Shown: positions 25,816-40,800, numbered from the stretch's first letter. The stretch: 64,000 nt of DNA from Liolophura sinensis (GCF_032854445.1 NC_088296.1:25243897-25307896), one strand, 5' to 3'. Notes: generated by a model from the letters alone, not told the origin. Made by a program: numbers and translations.

Positions 25816-28800
25816 GTAAACAACTCAGTCAAACACTTGGTTATAATTTCTGATGTAATTAATGTATCTGGTGAGAAAGTTTGTTACAGCTGCAATTAAA
25901 ACTCTGTGGCAGTTACATTGGTGGTTTAACCAAGGCATTCCAATTTCCTCTACCCATAAATCTAACTGCCATTGTACATTGTGTTTATATAAAGTGGAAA
26001 AGTTCTTGATTTTGGTGTTTAGCAACAGTCAGATGATAAGTGAACAAGAAAGTCATTTGAACCCTGATGATGACAGGGTGTTGCCTTCCTATGAGCAGGT
26101 TAAAAGAGGACGTTGTAACTTGCCATTCAGCATGAAGGGGATAGTATAACAACTGGTTGACCCGTAGCAGTATAATGGCTCAGGCAGGGCGGCTTGCTTG
26201 CCTTCAGTAAGGCGTCTCAGTGAAGCACCACTAGATAAAAGATTGGTGGAAATCTGTCCTGCAACATGGAGGCACATTACATGCACTCTAAGGATTCCTT
26301 CGTCGTCATATGACTGAAGAATTGTTGAGTACGACGTTAAACCCCAAGCACTCACTCACTCACTCACTCGTCGCGCAAAGGGTAAATGACCTTCACTTAC
26401 CCACTCCTATGAGAAGGGGTCCATGGATAGTTCTACCACATGGTGGTTATATCTTTCTAGTCAAAAGTCTAACAGAGCAGGTAAAGTATGCAGGTAAGCT
26501 AAACGCACATGCATCTGTACCTGTACAAGATTCAATGGCAAGTGACACATTTGTCTTGATCAGTAATAGCAACTCAGAATTTCAGAGCTGTGATATGACT
26601 TACTCAACTGATGGGTCACCTGCACTTACAATGTATAGTTTGGTTGTCAGAGGGATATAGCCCTGATCTCTCGCCTATGCAACTGTCAGCTCAGCAACAA
26701 CCATGGGCACAGCCTTGCTCTAGAGGATGGTATGGCTTGGTGTGGCATTGACTGTATCCCAGCCAGTGATGACATACATATAGTCACTTACTCATGTATG
26801 GTAAGGACATAGCAGTGCTGCACAATAGCAGTGTCAGGGGCCTCTGTGGCTTAGTTAGTTAGCGCGCTAGAGCAGCGTAATGACCCAGAAGCCGCTCAGC
26901 AATGCAGTTGATGTAAATTCAAGTCCAGCTCATGCTGGTTTCCTCTCTGGCCGTATGTGGGAAAGCCTTCCAGCAACCTGTAGATGGCCATGGGCTCCCC
27001 CCGGGTTCTGCTCGGTTTCTTCCCACCAACATGCTGACCGCTGGCGTATAAGTGAAATATTCTTGAGTATGGCGTAAAACACCAATGAAATAAATAAATA
27101 AATAAATAGCAGTGACAGGGTCTGTGCTCCATTGGCCAGTATTTGGCCCCATAATTCTCAACAGATGCTTTAGAATTGTGTTGCTATGCACAATGTCCCA
27201 GATCAGGACTGATTTCCCAAAGTATACATCCATATAAATCTTTTATTGTTTGAACACTTATGGTGAGGTACATGTGTAATATAATAACTAAAGGTTTCTC
27301 TTTTTGTTTTTGGTAAGACTTAAAAATATGCATTCACAAGATTTTATTAAAGGTATGGGAAGGTCTGCCAGCAACCTGTGGATGGTCATGGGTTTTGCTT
27401 CTGTGTGCATTTTCTTCCCACCATGATGCTGGCCCCGTCACATAAGTGAAATATTCTTGAGTACAGTGTAAAACACCAATCAAATAAATAAATAAATATT
27501 AAAGGTATGCGGTCTGCCAGAAACTTGCGGATGGTTGTGGGTTCCCCCCGGACTCTACCTGGTTTCTTCCCACCATAATGCTGAAATATTCCTGAGTTCG
27601 GCGTAAAACAAAAATCAAATAAATAAATTAAAGGTATGCAAAGTTTTATTAAGTACCAGTTATAACTGTAAAGCACACTGTACTTAAATAATCACTGCTT
27701 TTTGGTAGTATTGTACATGTGGATTATCATTTTACTGGACAGTATAAATTTGGACGGTGCAGGTGCTGGGGATCAGTTCTGGTCAGTAACCAGTGCTAGG
27801 CAGTGGAAGTTTCGCTGTGGAGCTTGCTGTGTCAGTTCTGGTCAGTAATCTTCGCAGTGCTAGGCAGTGGAAGTTTCGCTGTGGAGCTTGCTGTGTCAGT
27901 TCTGGTCAGTAATCTTCGCAGTGCTAGGCAGTGGAAGTTTCGCTGTGGAGCTTGCTGTGTCAGTTCTGGTCAGTAACCTTCGCAGTGCTAGGCAGTGGAA
28001 GTTTCGCTGTGGAGCTTGCTGTGTCAGTTCTGGTCAGTAACCTTCGCAATGCTAGGCAGTGGAAGTTTCGCTGTGGAGCTTGCTGTGTAAAGTATAACCT
28101 CATTCAGCAGGTCTGGAAAGATGAAAAAAAAATTGAGAGTTAATTAGTAACTTTGTAGAATAAAAGTAGAAATGGTGGCTTCATTAAATATACATGTAAA
28201 CTTTTGAGTTTATAGGCATGATTATTTTATAGTAAAATCAGGTTTTTATAGTAACTTTTCAGTTTTGCAGAGGTACATGTTTTGTGCTGGTAGCTAGTAG
28301 TCCACTGTAAGTATGGTACATAGCTCTACCCTGGAGTCCTAGCCCTGGGTACATGTGTAATATGATAGCGCCAAGTCTATAATACAGCAGCAACCATGAG
28401 CATGGGAGCCATAACCATATGTTAGTGTATATTACATGTAACATGAAACACAAATTGTACGTTTTTGATTTCCTTTCAGTTTCTGTATGATAAGATTTCA
28501 TGAGACCGATTTACATGTATTTTGTTCCATAATCAGAATTGTGATTTGTTACAATGTCAAAGCTGTAGACCCATTCATGTGCACAGCAAATAAAAAAGCT
28601 CCAAATACAAACGTGTTGCATGAATGAGTGAAGTGTTCAGATTTATTAAAGCTAATTATTAAAGCATTAACAAAGTCCAGTTTTTCTTGCCTTTTCCCAG
28701 TAGGAATGTTGATCAAAGACTGATGGCGACGGTAGTTCCAATTTTATGTGCTGTAGTTTATGTAGGGACAGGATTTCCCTATACCCATGGTTTTTGAAGG

Positions 28801-31800
28801 TTCTGTTTTCTGTAGAACGATTTGTTTTGATACTTTTTTGCTGGAAAATGATAGCATAATGTGCTAAACAGGTTAGCCTATGACTGACTTTGACCATAAA
28901 ACATTGTATCTTGACTTCACCTTGATGCGGTGTGATTGTGTAAGCCTTGGGGTGGCCTATACTTACAGCGGAAAATGTTTCTGGTGAAAAGAATAAAACA
29001 ACATAAATGACTTATTCATAAATCTGTCTCCCCCTCTGAGCCCTCTGATCTGATACTTGTGGCTCTTACCGCACGGTTGCAGTCGCCGCCTCGTCCTATG
29101 ACTCAGACTGCATTTGACATGTTTGATTGGTGAAAAGCAAATTCCCTTGGATAATGGCTGCTCCATTGCCCTCAAAGAGGCATAATGCCAGCGTTCTGCT
29201 TAGGGGCACAGTATTAGATTTTACCCTGCAGAAATCTGGCTGGAAAGACGAATTTGCTGTAATTTATCCCATGTTGCATCGCTGTTATTCTTCAACTGTT
29301 ATGAGGCAGCAGCTGCAAATCGGCTTGCACAATTCGTTTTTTTAGGATGCTCAGCAGTTGTGACGAGTTTATACGACGGTTCATGTCTGACAGGTTTTCT
29401 TGTCTTATGCAATGGGTTTTCTGCAAATGGAATATCGATTTTTCTAAGGGCGCTGCCCTTATTTCCATGAAGAAAAGTATATATATGTTTGTAGATGCCA
29501 TGGATAGAATAGTCCCCAGCCAAAGTGTACAATAAGAAGTTCATATTTTATTCATAGTTTTGCCTTTGAGCAGATTGATTAAGCATAAGGAAATTTGGTT
29601 TCTCAACAAACGGAGTTACGGGATTCAAGTGTTGAATAGTTTCTGAGTTGAGTGAATTTGAATGAATTCAGAACTCAGAAACTATTATATTTCAGCTAAA
29701 ATTTCGGATGTAAACATGGACTCTCAGAGCAAACAAACGCCTTAATGATACCAACGCTTAATACAAAGTTAATGAGTTAATGCAAAGTTTTCTGATAAGA
29801 AAGTCACCAAACTTCATTAAAACAACTTGATAATTTGAGTGTTTTCGAAGTAGTGATATTATGCAACAAACTGCATTTGTAAATTATGGGATTTGAGTTT
29901 GAATATTTCTGAGTGGAATGGATTTAGAATGAATATCAGCACGTGGCTAAAGTTTGGAATGTAAAAATGGAATTCCAGAAGCCTACAGATGCCTTAAAAT
30001 CTTGCTTTTGATGCCAACACTTAAGTTTTTCTGATACGAAAGTAATAGAAATTCACAAAACAATGCTTTCATGGCCCTATAGGGTGGATGAATCAATCAG
30101 AATCAAGAAAAATGTGTCACTTGAAACATCCAAAACTTAAGGTGAAATACAGTATTCAAAGTAATTGTGTATATTGTAAGTGACTGACCCAACAGAGGCA
30201 ATAAATTGAAATGGTATATGTGTATATTGGCAGTTTATTTATAACTGTCCAGAGAAGTACTCTTGACAATATTTGAAGACTCTTTACAAGGAAGCAATAT
30301 GAAGGAAAATTGTACCCCTTCACTGTGATTATGAAGGTCAGTACTATAAGACATACATTTCTATACCTTTGCATGGTGATCTGTACAGTAGTTTACCTGT
30401 CACACCTGTCCACTAACACCTATTGATTACCTGTCACAAGCTGATGCGGTCTATTATCATAGAAGAGGGTTTTATACTTAACAGCCTTTAGTCTGTTTAG
30501 AAGCAGATGTCCAGCACATGGGACCTGAGCCGTTCTGCTCATATTGGCAGGGAATTTGTAACTATATTGGTATGTCGAACTACATTATTTCACTTCATTT
30601 AAAAGGTAATAATTTTTCACCTGTACTGGTAGATAAAATACATAATCCTGGAAATTAGCTGATGTAGTCCCTGATATCATCATTATAACATTCAGCCGGT
30701 ATGACACAGGCCCCGATAGCTAGAGATGGGAATACTGAAAGATCTTCTTTTAACAACTTGATCTTAAGTGTTTGAAAGCCTGATGCTTTGTTCACATCAG
30801 TGTATTAAAATGAGGTTATTTTGTCAAAATGGCTGCCTTCGTTTGGTAGTTTTGATCAACTCTGTCTTAATGAAACTTGTTATGTATAATTATATATTTG
30901 TACTTGAGATATGCTGGTATACTACCTGTCAATCTTTCCATCTGGAACTCTTTTTTAATGTAGCTGGAGGAAGTAAGGGTAGGGCTGTTGGTATAAAAAT
31001 CCGTGATTCATGAACTATTAGAATGAGTGCTACTATACTGCTGTTAGGGTGTCTTTTCCTGAATAAGGTTCAGTTTTGTGGGTAAACAGAACATATGCTT
31101 TACTCATCAGTACAAATACAGTTTCTATGTTGTACTCTTGTGCTTGAAGTTTCAACATTTCCCTGTCAGAGAGAAAAGAAAAAAAGAAGCGTACCTGCAA
31201 TGTGTGTAACCCTTTATGATAGGGTAGTCTCAGTAGCAGGGGTGTCAAGTTTCTGGGTCTATTTTTGTCCTAAGGATGTGAGGGTAATGGTGCAGAAGAG
31301 TAGAAGATGTGTTGACTACATGTACCTCTTTGGGTGTATCACCTTAGGCACAGATTTTCTGTCCCCATCTGTTCTTGTCGATATTTTGTGAGGATATTTC
31401 ACCTGGAGGATAGCCTATAACTCTTCTAGTTTTGGGACAGATATTAGTAGTGCTGAAGGAAGCTTTTTCCCAGCTGTTTGGAAAAGTAAAGATATGAGTG
31501 TTGTTCGTTAGATGGTCTAATCATGTGAGAGAAAAGAAATTCAAAATTCCTGCTACAGTTACATGTATATTGGCTAAAACGAGCAGACCCGGTGTCCCAA
31601 AAATTAGAAGAAATAGGGTGGGTATGGTTTCTTTTATCTTTTTGCACCATGCTGAACTCTCCAGGCGATTAGATGTTTCATTGTGGAAAATAGAGATTGT
31701 GAGGGCTTACATTGAGGGTGCTGTATGAAGACTGTGAATTGCTGTAGGTTCTTTTATCTTTTTACACCATGAATTGGTTATAGATGTAGGTTCTTTTATC

Positions 31801-34800
31801 CTTTTACACCATGAATTGCTTATAGATGTGGGTTCTTTTATCTTTTTACACCATGAATTGCTTATAGATGTAGCTTCTTTTATCCTTTTACACCGTGAAT
31901 TGGTTATAGATGTAGGTTCTTTTATCCTTTTACACCATGAATTGCTTATAGATGTGGGTTCTTTTATCTTTTCACACCATGAATTGCTTATAGATGTAGG
32001 TTCTTTTATCCTTTTACACTGTGAATTGCTTATAGATGTGGGTTGTTTTATCTTTTCACACCATGAATTGCTTATAGATGTAGCTTCTTTTATCCTTTTA
32101 CACTGTGAATTGCTTATAGATGTAGGTTCTTTTATCATTTTACACCATGAATTGCTTATAGATGTGGGTTCTTTTATCTTTTCACACCATGAATTGCTTA
32201 TAGATGTAGGTTCTTTTATCCTTTTACACCATGAATTGCTTATAGATGTGGGTTCTTTTATCTTTTCACACCATGAATTGCTTATAGATGTAGCTTCTTT
32301 TATCCTTTTACACTGTGAATTGCTTATAGATGTAGCTTCTTTTATCCTTTTACACCATGATTTGCTTATAGATGTGGGTTCTTTTATCTTTTTACACCAT
32401 GAATTGCTTATAGATGTAGCTTCTTTTATCCTTTTGCACTGTGAATTGCTTATAAATGTAGGTTCTTTTATCCTTTTACACCGTGAATTGCTTATAGATA
32501 TAGGTTCTTTTATCCCTTTACACCATGCTTAATTTATCTTCTTGTTGATCCAGAATGTTTCTGGTTTCGGCTGAAACAAGAGATTATGTTTTCATGGATA
32601 GAAAGTGCTGTCTTAATGATTGTGTTAACCTTAGTTATTTAGAATTAAAAAAAAATTAAACTTGTGTATTTATTTGTTGACAGAAAACCTGGAATGGTGT
32701 GTCCCAAGCAAATGGTGGTGGTTCACATGGAGTGAAGACCTCTGCGGACGAGCCAATCGGATCACAGACGTTAAGGCCCTGGAACGTGGATAATGGTTTG
32801 CCGACTGTCACTGATCAGCAAGCGAACGTGAAGTGTGCAGATGACAACAGTCAGTGTAGTAAAGCACTTCTCACTTGGAAAGACTTGTCGCCAACTCATG
32901 TAAAATGTACGAATGGTGTTCCTGGTGATTCTGAAACAGAGCCACCTGTTCAAGAAAGCGATCAGCAGAAAGTCGTGATTTCTTGGGGGCAGAAGCACAG
33001 CCCAAATCAGGACGATAGTTCCGGGTCTCCAAACTCTGTCATCACTTGGAAGCAGCTTTCTCCAACAAAACAGACAAGAAACGCGTTTGGCTTCTCGAGC
33101 CCGGAGTCTAGCGACAGTGACACTGTTAGACATTATTCGCCACGAGGGTCCAGATCTGCCCCTCCAATGCAGGAGAGCAGTAGTGATGCGTCAGTAGCTA
33201 GTCCCACCCATGGTGTGCGCTCCAGCGGTGCCGGAAGCGATGGGAGTACTTATCTTCCCTCGCCGGAGGATGGGTTCAGCAATGATTATTTTTATGATGA
33301 AGACTTTTCCGTTCAGTTTGACACCAATTTAAAAGACTCGCTCCTTGAAACTGTGCCTTCCGAAGGAGTTTCAACGCCATCCATTTTGGAATTCTCAGAC
33401 ACAATGACGATTGACGTGAACGAGGCGTCGTCAACGGTCGACGGAAGTATTAGAGCGAGTCAGTATGAATCGGAACTCTCCGCCAGTGAACATAACTCTG
33501 TGGATATGTCCACAAGTGAACGCGAGATGATGTGTTCCAGTGACATGCTGCAGATCAGTGATGGTCCCCTGTTTACTCCAACCCCGACGAATGAGATGCC
33601 TTCGCACATCTCTACAGACAGCCTGGATAAAGGTGCGAGAGCGATGACAGGAAGTGCAAGCACCTCCGATACATCCAAGTTTCAAGTAGACTGTGGGACG
33701 AAAAAAGAACTGTATATGTTATCATTCTTTAGCCACCGTGGGAAGCAAACAACGTCGTTGGCTTCGGTCATGTCCCAGGGATCATGGTCCAGCGATCAAC
33801 AAGGCAGTCGCTCGCAGTCAAACTGTACGTCACAAGATGATATGGAGGGGTCGATCTCTGCAAGTCTTCAGACGCATGTCGACTTAGGAAACCATCGGTC
33901 ATCAACTCGGCATTCCGGTCAGTCCAGGACAGCCCCAGCACCTTGCCGAAGTCACTCAGAAAACAGTGGCATGAACCGAAGGCACATGACATCACAAGCT
34001 ACATCTACAGAAAGCATTGAGGGAGCAGATAAGCAGGGTAGATTGACCTCCTGGAGGAATGTCAAACAGCGACGAAAGCTTTCTGCAAACTCCAGTCAGG
34101 ACACGGCAACCAAGGAGAAAAGTACAAGCAAGAGCATGCCAGATTTGTACATGCAGAACTGGCTAGAGAAGATGTCAGGGTGTCTGGAAGTGACCAGTTC
34201 ACAAGACACAGGCAGTGACGAGAGTGCTGCCGAAATGCTACGAGGATCTGCAACCTCGTTGGTGGAAATTTACCAGAAGATGAGAACGGATCGTTTAAGC
34301 GACCAGAATCTTGGCGAAGGAAACATGTTAAGCAGTGAAGGCAAGGACAGTGTGTTTTCTGACCAAGGTGGAGCAGAGGATAAGCCCTCCACTCTGCCCC
34401 AAAGACCGATGAAACTCCCACCAAGGTTTTATACGTATTCGTCCGAAAGTGAGACTAGCACGGACATCCGGCAGAGAAAGTTTCCAGGCCACATGGATCA
34501 GAAGTTCACAGGTGTTCAGACGTCTCCTCAGACCTCTGAACCTGGTGGATATAAACGGGGACACACATTGCCGAGGACGTATAAGAGAAGCCTTTCGTCA
34601 CCGGCCAGGTGCTTACATGCGTGCCCAAGCGCATTTTCCTTGTCTGGCACAGAAAGGGAAACCCAGTGTCCTGCTCAGTTCCTGGCAGATCCAGTCACAC
34701 CATGGCAGGGTACTAAAAATTTCTCAGCACAGTTTCCGCCAAACACTCGGGACTGTGGAATTCAAACCTCCTCGCCAGACAGGCAGTTGTTGAGTGACAA

Positions 34801-37800
34801 ACAAATGCAGACATCCCCTGATAGACCATGCGAAGCTTTCCCCTGCCTGAAACATCCCCCAAGTCCCGAATCTCAGAAAGTACCTTCTCCTCAGCCCTCT
34901 CCGACAAGATTGTCCCGGTCTGCTCAAGTGCGAAGACCTCCTGACTGTGAGGATGGGGCCAGACGCTGCGCACTGATACGGCCACACAGCATCGGACCCA
35001 TCGGCCAGGAGGAGGAACGACGATTTCCAACGTATGACGCTGTTGTGCCACGCTGCAACTTGCGCGAGAAACGAGGCTCCAGCCTCTCCCCTAGCCGACG
35101 AAATACACAAAGCTTCTACTCCCACCGTTCACTGCCGGACCTGAGCTTCCTGACCGACAGATCACCGACGAGTTCTCCGGTACACCCAGTTCCAACAGAA
35201 CCCAGCTCCTGCCCCACGTCTTCATCACCATCAAAGCCTGTGTTCTTTACACCCAGGGTGGGTGGGGTCACAAACCCTTGTGGCGGGATTTCTCCTAAGG
35301 TCCCACAAAATTTCCACCCGTTGCCATACTACCCGAATTTACAACAGCACGTTTGTATGCACCCAGGTGAAGTCGTGGAGGGACTCAACATAGAGGTTGC
35401 TCCCCAGAGGCAGGCTCGGCATAGTCGTGCTTCAAGATCTGAATCTGGACGAAAGAGCGGTACGGGACATGCACCCCAGTCTGCGTCCAGTAGCAGTGGC
35501 TTCAGCACGAGCTCCACTTCTTCAGGGATTGACCCTGGTTACCATGACAACCGCCACTCCCCTCCGATGGCGGATCAGTTTCCAGCAGGGTGTCATGTTT
35601 GGGATAGTCGGCATAAGTTTATAGAAACAGACGGGGGATGTGTGTACTACCACAGTTTGCCCAATCACCTGCCCCCAAGTTTTATTTGTGAGGAAGAGAA
35701 AATGGACTTTTACTCCTGCATGTGTGTCAAACCTTCAGTGCAGGAAACCAAAATGTACGCTTACAAGTATGAGCGCTTTCCTGAAACCCACCAGAGTTAT
35801 CTCCCCTCTAAATCACGGCAATCGTTGCCACCAGAAGGCCCTGCTCAAGATGGTGGCCAGGAGCTGATTTTGGAAGAGCACTCCTCGAGCAGTGGCCTGG
35901 GAACGACTGATGATATGTACTCTGTGCACGAAAATGAGTCTTCAAGCTCCCCGGAGAACGGCAGTAACCCGGACAGAATGTCGAAAAACTTTTGTGCAAG
36001 TGGTGCAACAGAGGCAGCTTGCACGGTTTTAGCGAGTAACGGGGTGGTCTTACGGCGAGGACGAAACTGGCACCACGCTGATCAAGGATCATCAGAAACA
36101 GACTCTCAAAGGGGCTCCAGTGATAATCTGTCGGGCGGGAATAGCTCTGGAAGTGGAGGCGAGGATCGCAAACCGTTAAAGTCATGCCTACGGAGACGCA
36201 AACTTGAACGGCGATGTAGATCAATGTCCCTGAGTGACCCATTCCGATTGTACGAAGGTTACTTTACCCCTGGGGCAAGAGTTAAGACCAATCACCGTCA
36301 TTCGTATGCATGCGATGGACATCCCCTCTATGTGGACTGTCTTTATGAAAACTTGGACAGTTCGCAGTTTGCTGACATGATGGATTGGTACAGAACAACC
36401 TATATGCAGGACGTCCACCTTCCTCTCACGGCGCGTCAGTGTGCCTGCGGGGGAGATGCACCAGACGTGATGAGGCCAGAGAAAACACCATCAGGCGACT
36501 TAGCCAAGATAGCGAGCGGAAGTGGCACCTTTGGCGAAACGCAATCCAGCGAGGCCAATGATGACAGCATGGAGAGGAAGGAAAAACGTAAAAGTGTCAG
36601 TTTTGCGTCTGAAGTGTCATTTCATTCTCCATTGCCCAGCCCTCAGTGTTCACCAAAACGCCAGCAGAGCACTTCCCCTGTTGCGGGTAAACCCTCGTCG
36701 GCGTCACAAGGTCAGACCACACCCAAACAGGTGCCCCACCCAGGGCCATGGGCTGTTGACAGTTCACCCAAAGGTAATACCAGACACCTGACCTACGTAA
36801 ATAAACCCATCTTATAATGTATATGTAAGACCCGAGGTTATCAATGTCTCTACAAGTTTGCGAGGCATGCTAGGATTATTAAAAGGCAAAATGGCTGGGT
36901 ATTTTTCTTCCTTCTTTGAATTTGCGGGGGTGCGGAGATAGATGTACACTGAATAAGTTACGGGAAATGACATAAAATGTCATCCATGACTACCCTAAAT
37001 GGTCTGAAATTTCATCCATGTCTAAGTTGCTCATTTTTCCAGAATCTGGGAGTTCTGTTGATTTTAGAAATGTGCTTTGAGAGGTGTTCGGAAGGTGGGG
37101 TGATATCTTTGTGGGGAAAGTGTAAATTTTAGCACCAGACGTAATATCACATGACATTATTTCCCTCCAAAAAAAAAAGTTCTTGTATTGTGGAATTTTA
37201 AGGTCACTTAAGATAGTTACACAATTTGCCTGAGAGTCCTATTGATTTGGAAAAGATCTCTGAAGGTTGGTTAGAAAGATGATGTAATATCATGCTGGAA
37301 AATGTTTTGGCACCAAAACAAAGGTGTTTTTTGCTTTTTCTTTGCTTAAAAAATGCATTTTTCGTGGTAAAATTAGTGGTCATTTTTCGTCTTCAGGAAA
37401 GTTGATGCTTCCAATGAACACAAAAACAGGCCTGATAGTATTATTATCTGGATCAAATTATTCTTATTTTGCTAGAAAATTTTGGACTGTATCTCATTGA
37501 TTCCTTCCATGGATTTAATGTACTAAGATGGGTGGTGATGAACCAGGTCAGAGTCTCTCATTAACCCATGTTATACATGTAACACTCAGCTGTTCACTCT
37601 CCTCGCTCTGCATGCAAACTCCAAGACAGGTAAAACAGGTTGTGATTCTCATGTGATTTGTCCACAATTTTGCAAATCAACAGCATGTAAAATTACTTAA
37701 CATTGCTTAATGGCTAGATTCTTTCAACATGTCACTTAGGAAAAACAAGGTGCAATATCTCAATAATTGTTTTGGGTTGAGAATGTCAGTAAATTTCCTC

Positions 37801-40800
37801 ACAGTTTTTGGTATAATTTATTAACTAGATTGACATCTTCAAGGTGAAATATATTTCCTCACTGGTATACTTACAGTAAATGTACACGTAAACATGTAAC
37901 TTAGTGTACACATGTATACAGTGAATGTACATGTTACTTGTAACTTAGTGTACACATGTATATGTACATGTAAACATGTAACTTAGTGTACACATGTATA
38001 CTGTAAATGTACATGTAAACATGTAGCTTAGTCTACATATTTATACTGTAAATGTAGATGTAAACATGTAGCTTAGTGTACACAAGTGTAAACGTCTGCA
38101 TGTTTATAGGTGAGCAATAAAGCACACATTCCATTTAGTATCCTTACTGTCAATGTGCTGCTCTACAGGCAATACCCCCTCCTTGGCCTCCTCCTGCTAC
38201 TTACCACACTATAACTCCCCCACCTGGTTTGAATGAATCCGTCCACATCCTCATCAGCAGTGTCAGCTGATGGTACTGCTCCCCCCCCCCACTACCCCCC
38301 ACCCCACAGCACATCTACTCTCTTAACCTGGCACACTGGTACAGGCCAGGCAGCCAGAGCAGAAGCCAGGCCTAGCAGGTTATTGATTTACCAGAACTTG
38401 GTCTCCTGATTTTGCCGGCTGGTATCATTCTGTAGGTTCAGCTACCACTGGCCTATATATCAGGCTGTATTATACACAGTGCACTGGCATTGCATAAGGA
38501 GCAATTGTTAGTATACCATGTGTACTTGATTTGCATAATGCTGCCTGCAAATAAATAAATAGATAAATAAACACAGCATGGACATGTACCAGTACATTTT
38601 GCTATCATCGTATGACTGAAAAATTGTTAAACTTGTTTAAGGTAAGAAACCCAAGCAAGTATTATCATTTATTACCTGTATAAATATGATTTGGGAGCCA
38701 AATTAAGGGTACAAAGCTGGTCCAGCCTTCCCAGTATGTTCATTGATAATGTCATTTCTGAATATTCTCAGCCATTGACAGAAATATGCATAAAATCCGA
38801 AATATGCCTCAAATGTGAAATTTTTCTTCTGCTGATCTTCCTTCATTTTCTTTAAAACCATACCCCTATTTTCATAGTACTTATTCATTTATCCTTCAGT
38901 GCCTGTAAAATATGCCTGCCAATAATGAGCATCCTGTAAAAAAAAAAAAACGCATAATGGTGTAATTACTTTGTTAAAGAATACACATGTATGGTAGCTC
39001 AGTTGTGACAATAGCCTAATTCGTCTAATCTTTGGGACACCTTGTCTGCTCTTTTTAGCCAAAATACATGTAATTATAGCTTGAAATATTTAGTTTATCT
39101 TTTCCACATGTTTAGTATACCTAACGAACAGTGTATTCATATCTTTACTTTTCCAAAAGACTAGGGGAGAAGTGTAATTCTCTGCTTTCAGCACTACTAA
39201 TGTCTGTCCTAAAAATGAGAAGAATTATGGAATGACAAGTGAATGTGATTTGTATTACATATAAATGAAGTAATGCTGGCTGGCGTCGTATAAGTAAAAT
39301 ATTCTTGAGTAAAACATCAATCAAGTAAATAAACAAATACATTGATTGGATTTGACCAATTTCACGGCTTCACAAAAGATATAAGTTTATTATTCTAAAA
39401 AGAATTATACCTTCAGATATGCTTGAATAAACGCCGTGCAAACATGCAAAATGGTTGGAGAATTACGGTATGTTTGAATTTCATGGCTGGCATATTTCCT
39501 GAGCGCCTTCACTTCCTGTTCTTTAGTCATACATTGTACATGCATTTCCTTTAAACAAGAAAGAGCTCACAAGAAGAACGGCCTAATGTGGCGACCATAT
39601 GTAATCACATGTGACTGTGGGAGATTATAAATTAGGTCCTGGGAATTAACCCTTGATACATGATCATGAGCTCACATATGATACTCATGTGACAAATGTG
39701 CCTTTCCAGTAATGTCTTTCTGTTTGTTTGTGGAGTGAAAATTTGAGAATAGGCAGTGTTATTGTATATGGGCCCTGTACTTTATATTGTGAGTTCAGAC
39801 CCAGCCTTGACGAGGGAATGAGTAGATGCCACTTGTCAGATCAGTTACACGGTAATTCCACTTGTCAGATCAGTTACACAGCAATTCCACTTGTCAGATC
39901 AGTTACACAGTAATGCCACTTGTCAGATCAGTTACACAGTAATTCCACTTGTCAGATCAGTTACACAGTAATGCCACTTGTCAGATCAGTTACACACTAT
40001 TTCTCCAACCTTTTCACATGTTTGCAGGATGTTTATTCAAGCATATTCTGAAGGTCTTTTTCTGTGCAGACTGATGATATTGTACTTTTTGTGAAGCCCT
40101 GAAACTGGCCAATCCGACCTGTGTAGTTTTGTCTACAAATTCGAAATAAAATTGTGCATAAATTCTTCTGAAAGGTTGATCTTTCCTATCTGAAAAGGCT
40201 GAGAAATTAGGGTAAGAAGGGGTCTAAAACTCTCCTGGGGTGAAATCTTTTTTTGAAGTTTGTTTTGAAGACCAGTTGAAAAACCAGTCAAAATTGAAAA
40301 AGGTCACCTGACAGTTTCATTAATAGAGACCTGCTAGTTTTCCTGGATATTAGTTGGTCCTTCAGTTATAAACGAATAACCTGACTCTGCATGTACATAA
40401 GTGTACAGCTTCTTGCCATGTTCTGAGATGATTGGTTTTACATGTAGGTGATGTCACTGTGCTGAACTAAGTACTGGTTAATCAAAGCTACATGTAGGAC
40501 TGTTGGACCGGTGTTTAATGCAACTGGCGTGACCAAAATTTCTGTCTCGGTGCTGGTGTTTTCACTCATTTGGTTATTGCAGGTGTAGCTGTGTCTTTTT
40601 GTCAAAATCATAGGGAAACCCGTGGACCTTCAGTTATGGTGGCTCTGAGACAAGATAATATGAATCAGTGCCACAGTGATGTATAATTGTCTCATCCTCT
40701 GATTACAGATGCAAGAAGGCGTCTTTCCTCCTCAACACAAAGTGTAGTCACAGGGAAATCTTGGGCCCAGTGCTCATTTATGCTAAACTCTTACACAGGC

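Larger units (their letters stand above)
25816..32683 (+). other. RUSC-like intron 1
   Basis: 6.9 kb with family B, SINEs, 64-bp and 42-bp arrays and a MITE. 28100-31400 has no recognised feature except a locally GC-richer stretch near 29020-29300 with an open frame from 29127 that I could not connect to anything. Confidence 0.6.

Noticed and set aside
29127-29345. 72-residue + frame beginning near a GC-richer stretch (contains MAAPLPSKRHNAS)
   Set aside because: Considered as an alternative RUSC start exon, but no consensus donor in a compatible phase was found.
31774-32532. 252-residue + frame and 143-residue minus frame
   Set aside because: Artefacts of a 42-bp repeat (multiple of three) without stops. 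No splice or start evidence.
33431-36791. Several 60-144-residue frames on the minus strand and other + frames within exon 2
   Set aside because: Shadows of the 4.1-kb coding exon.
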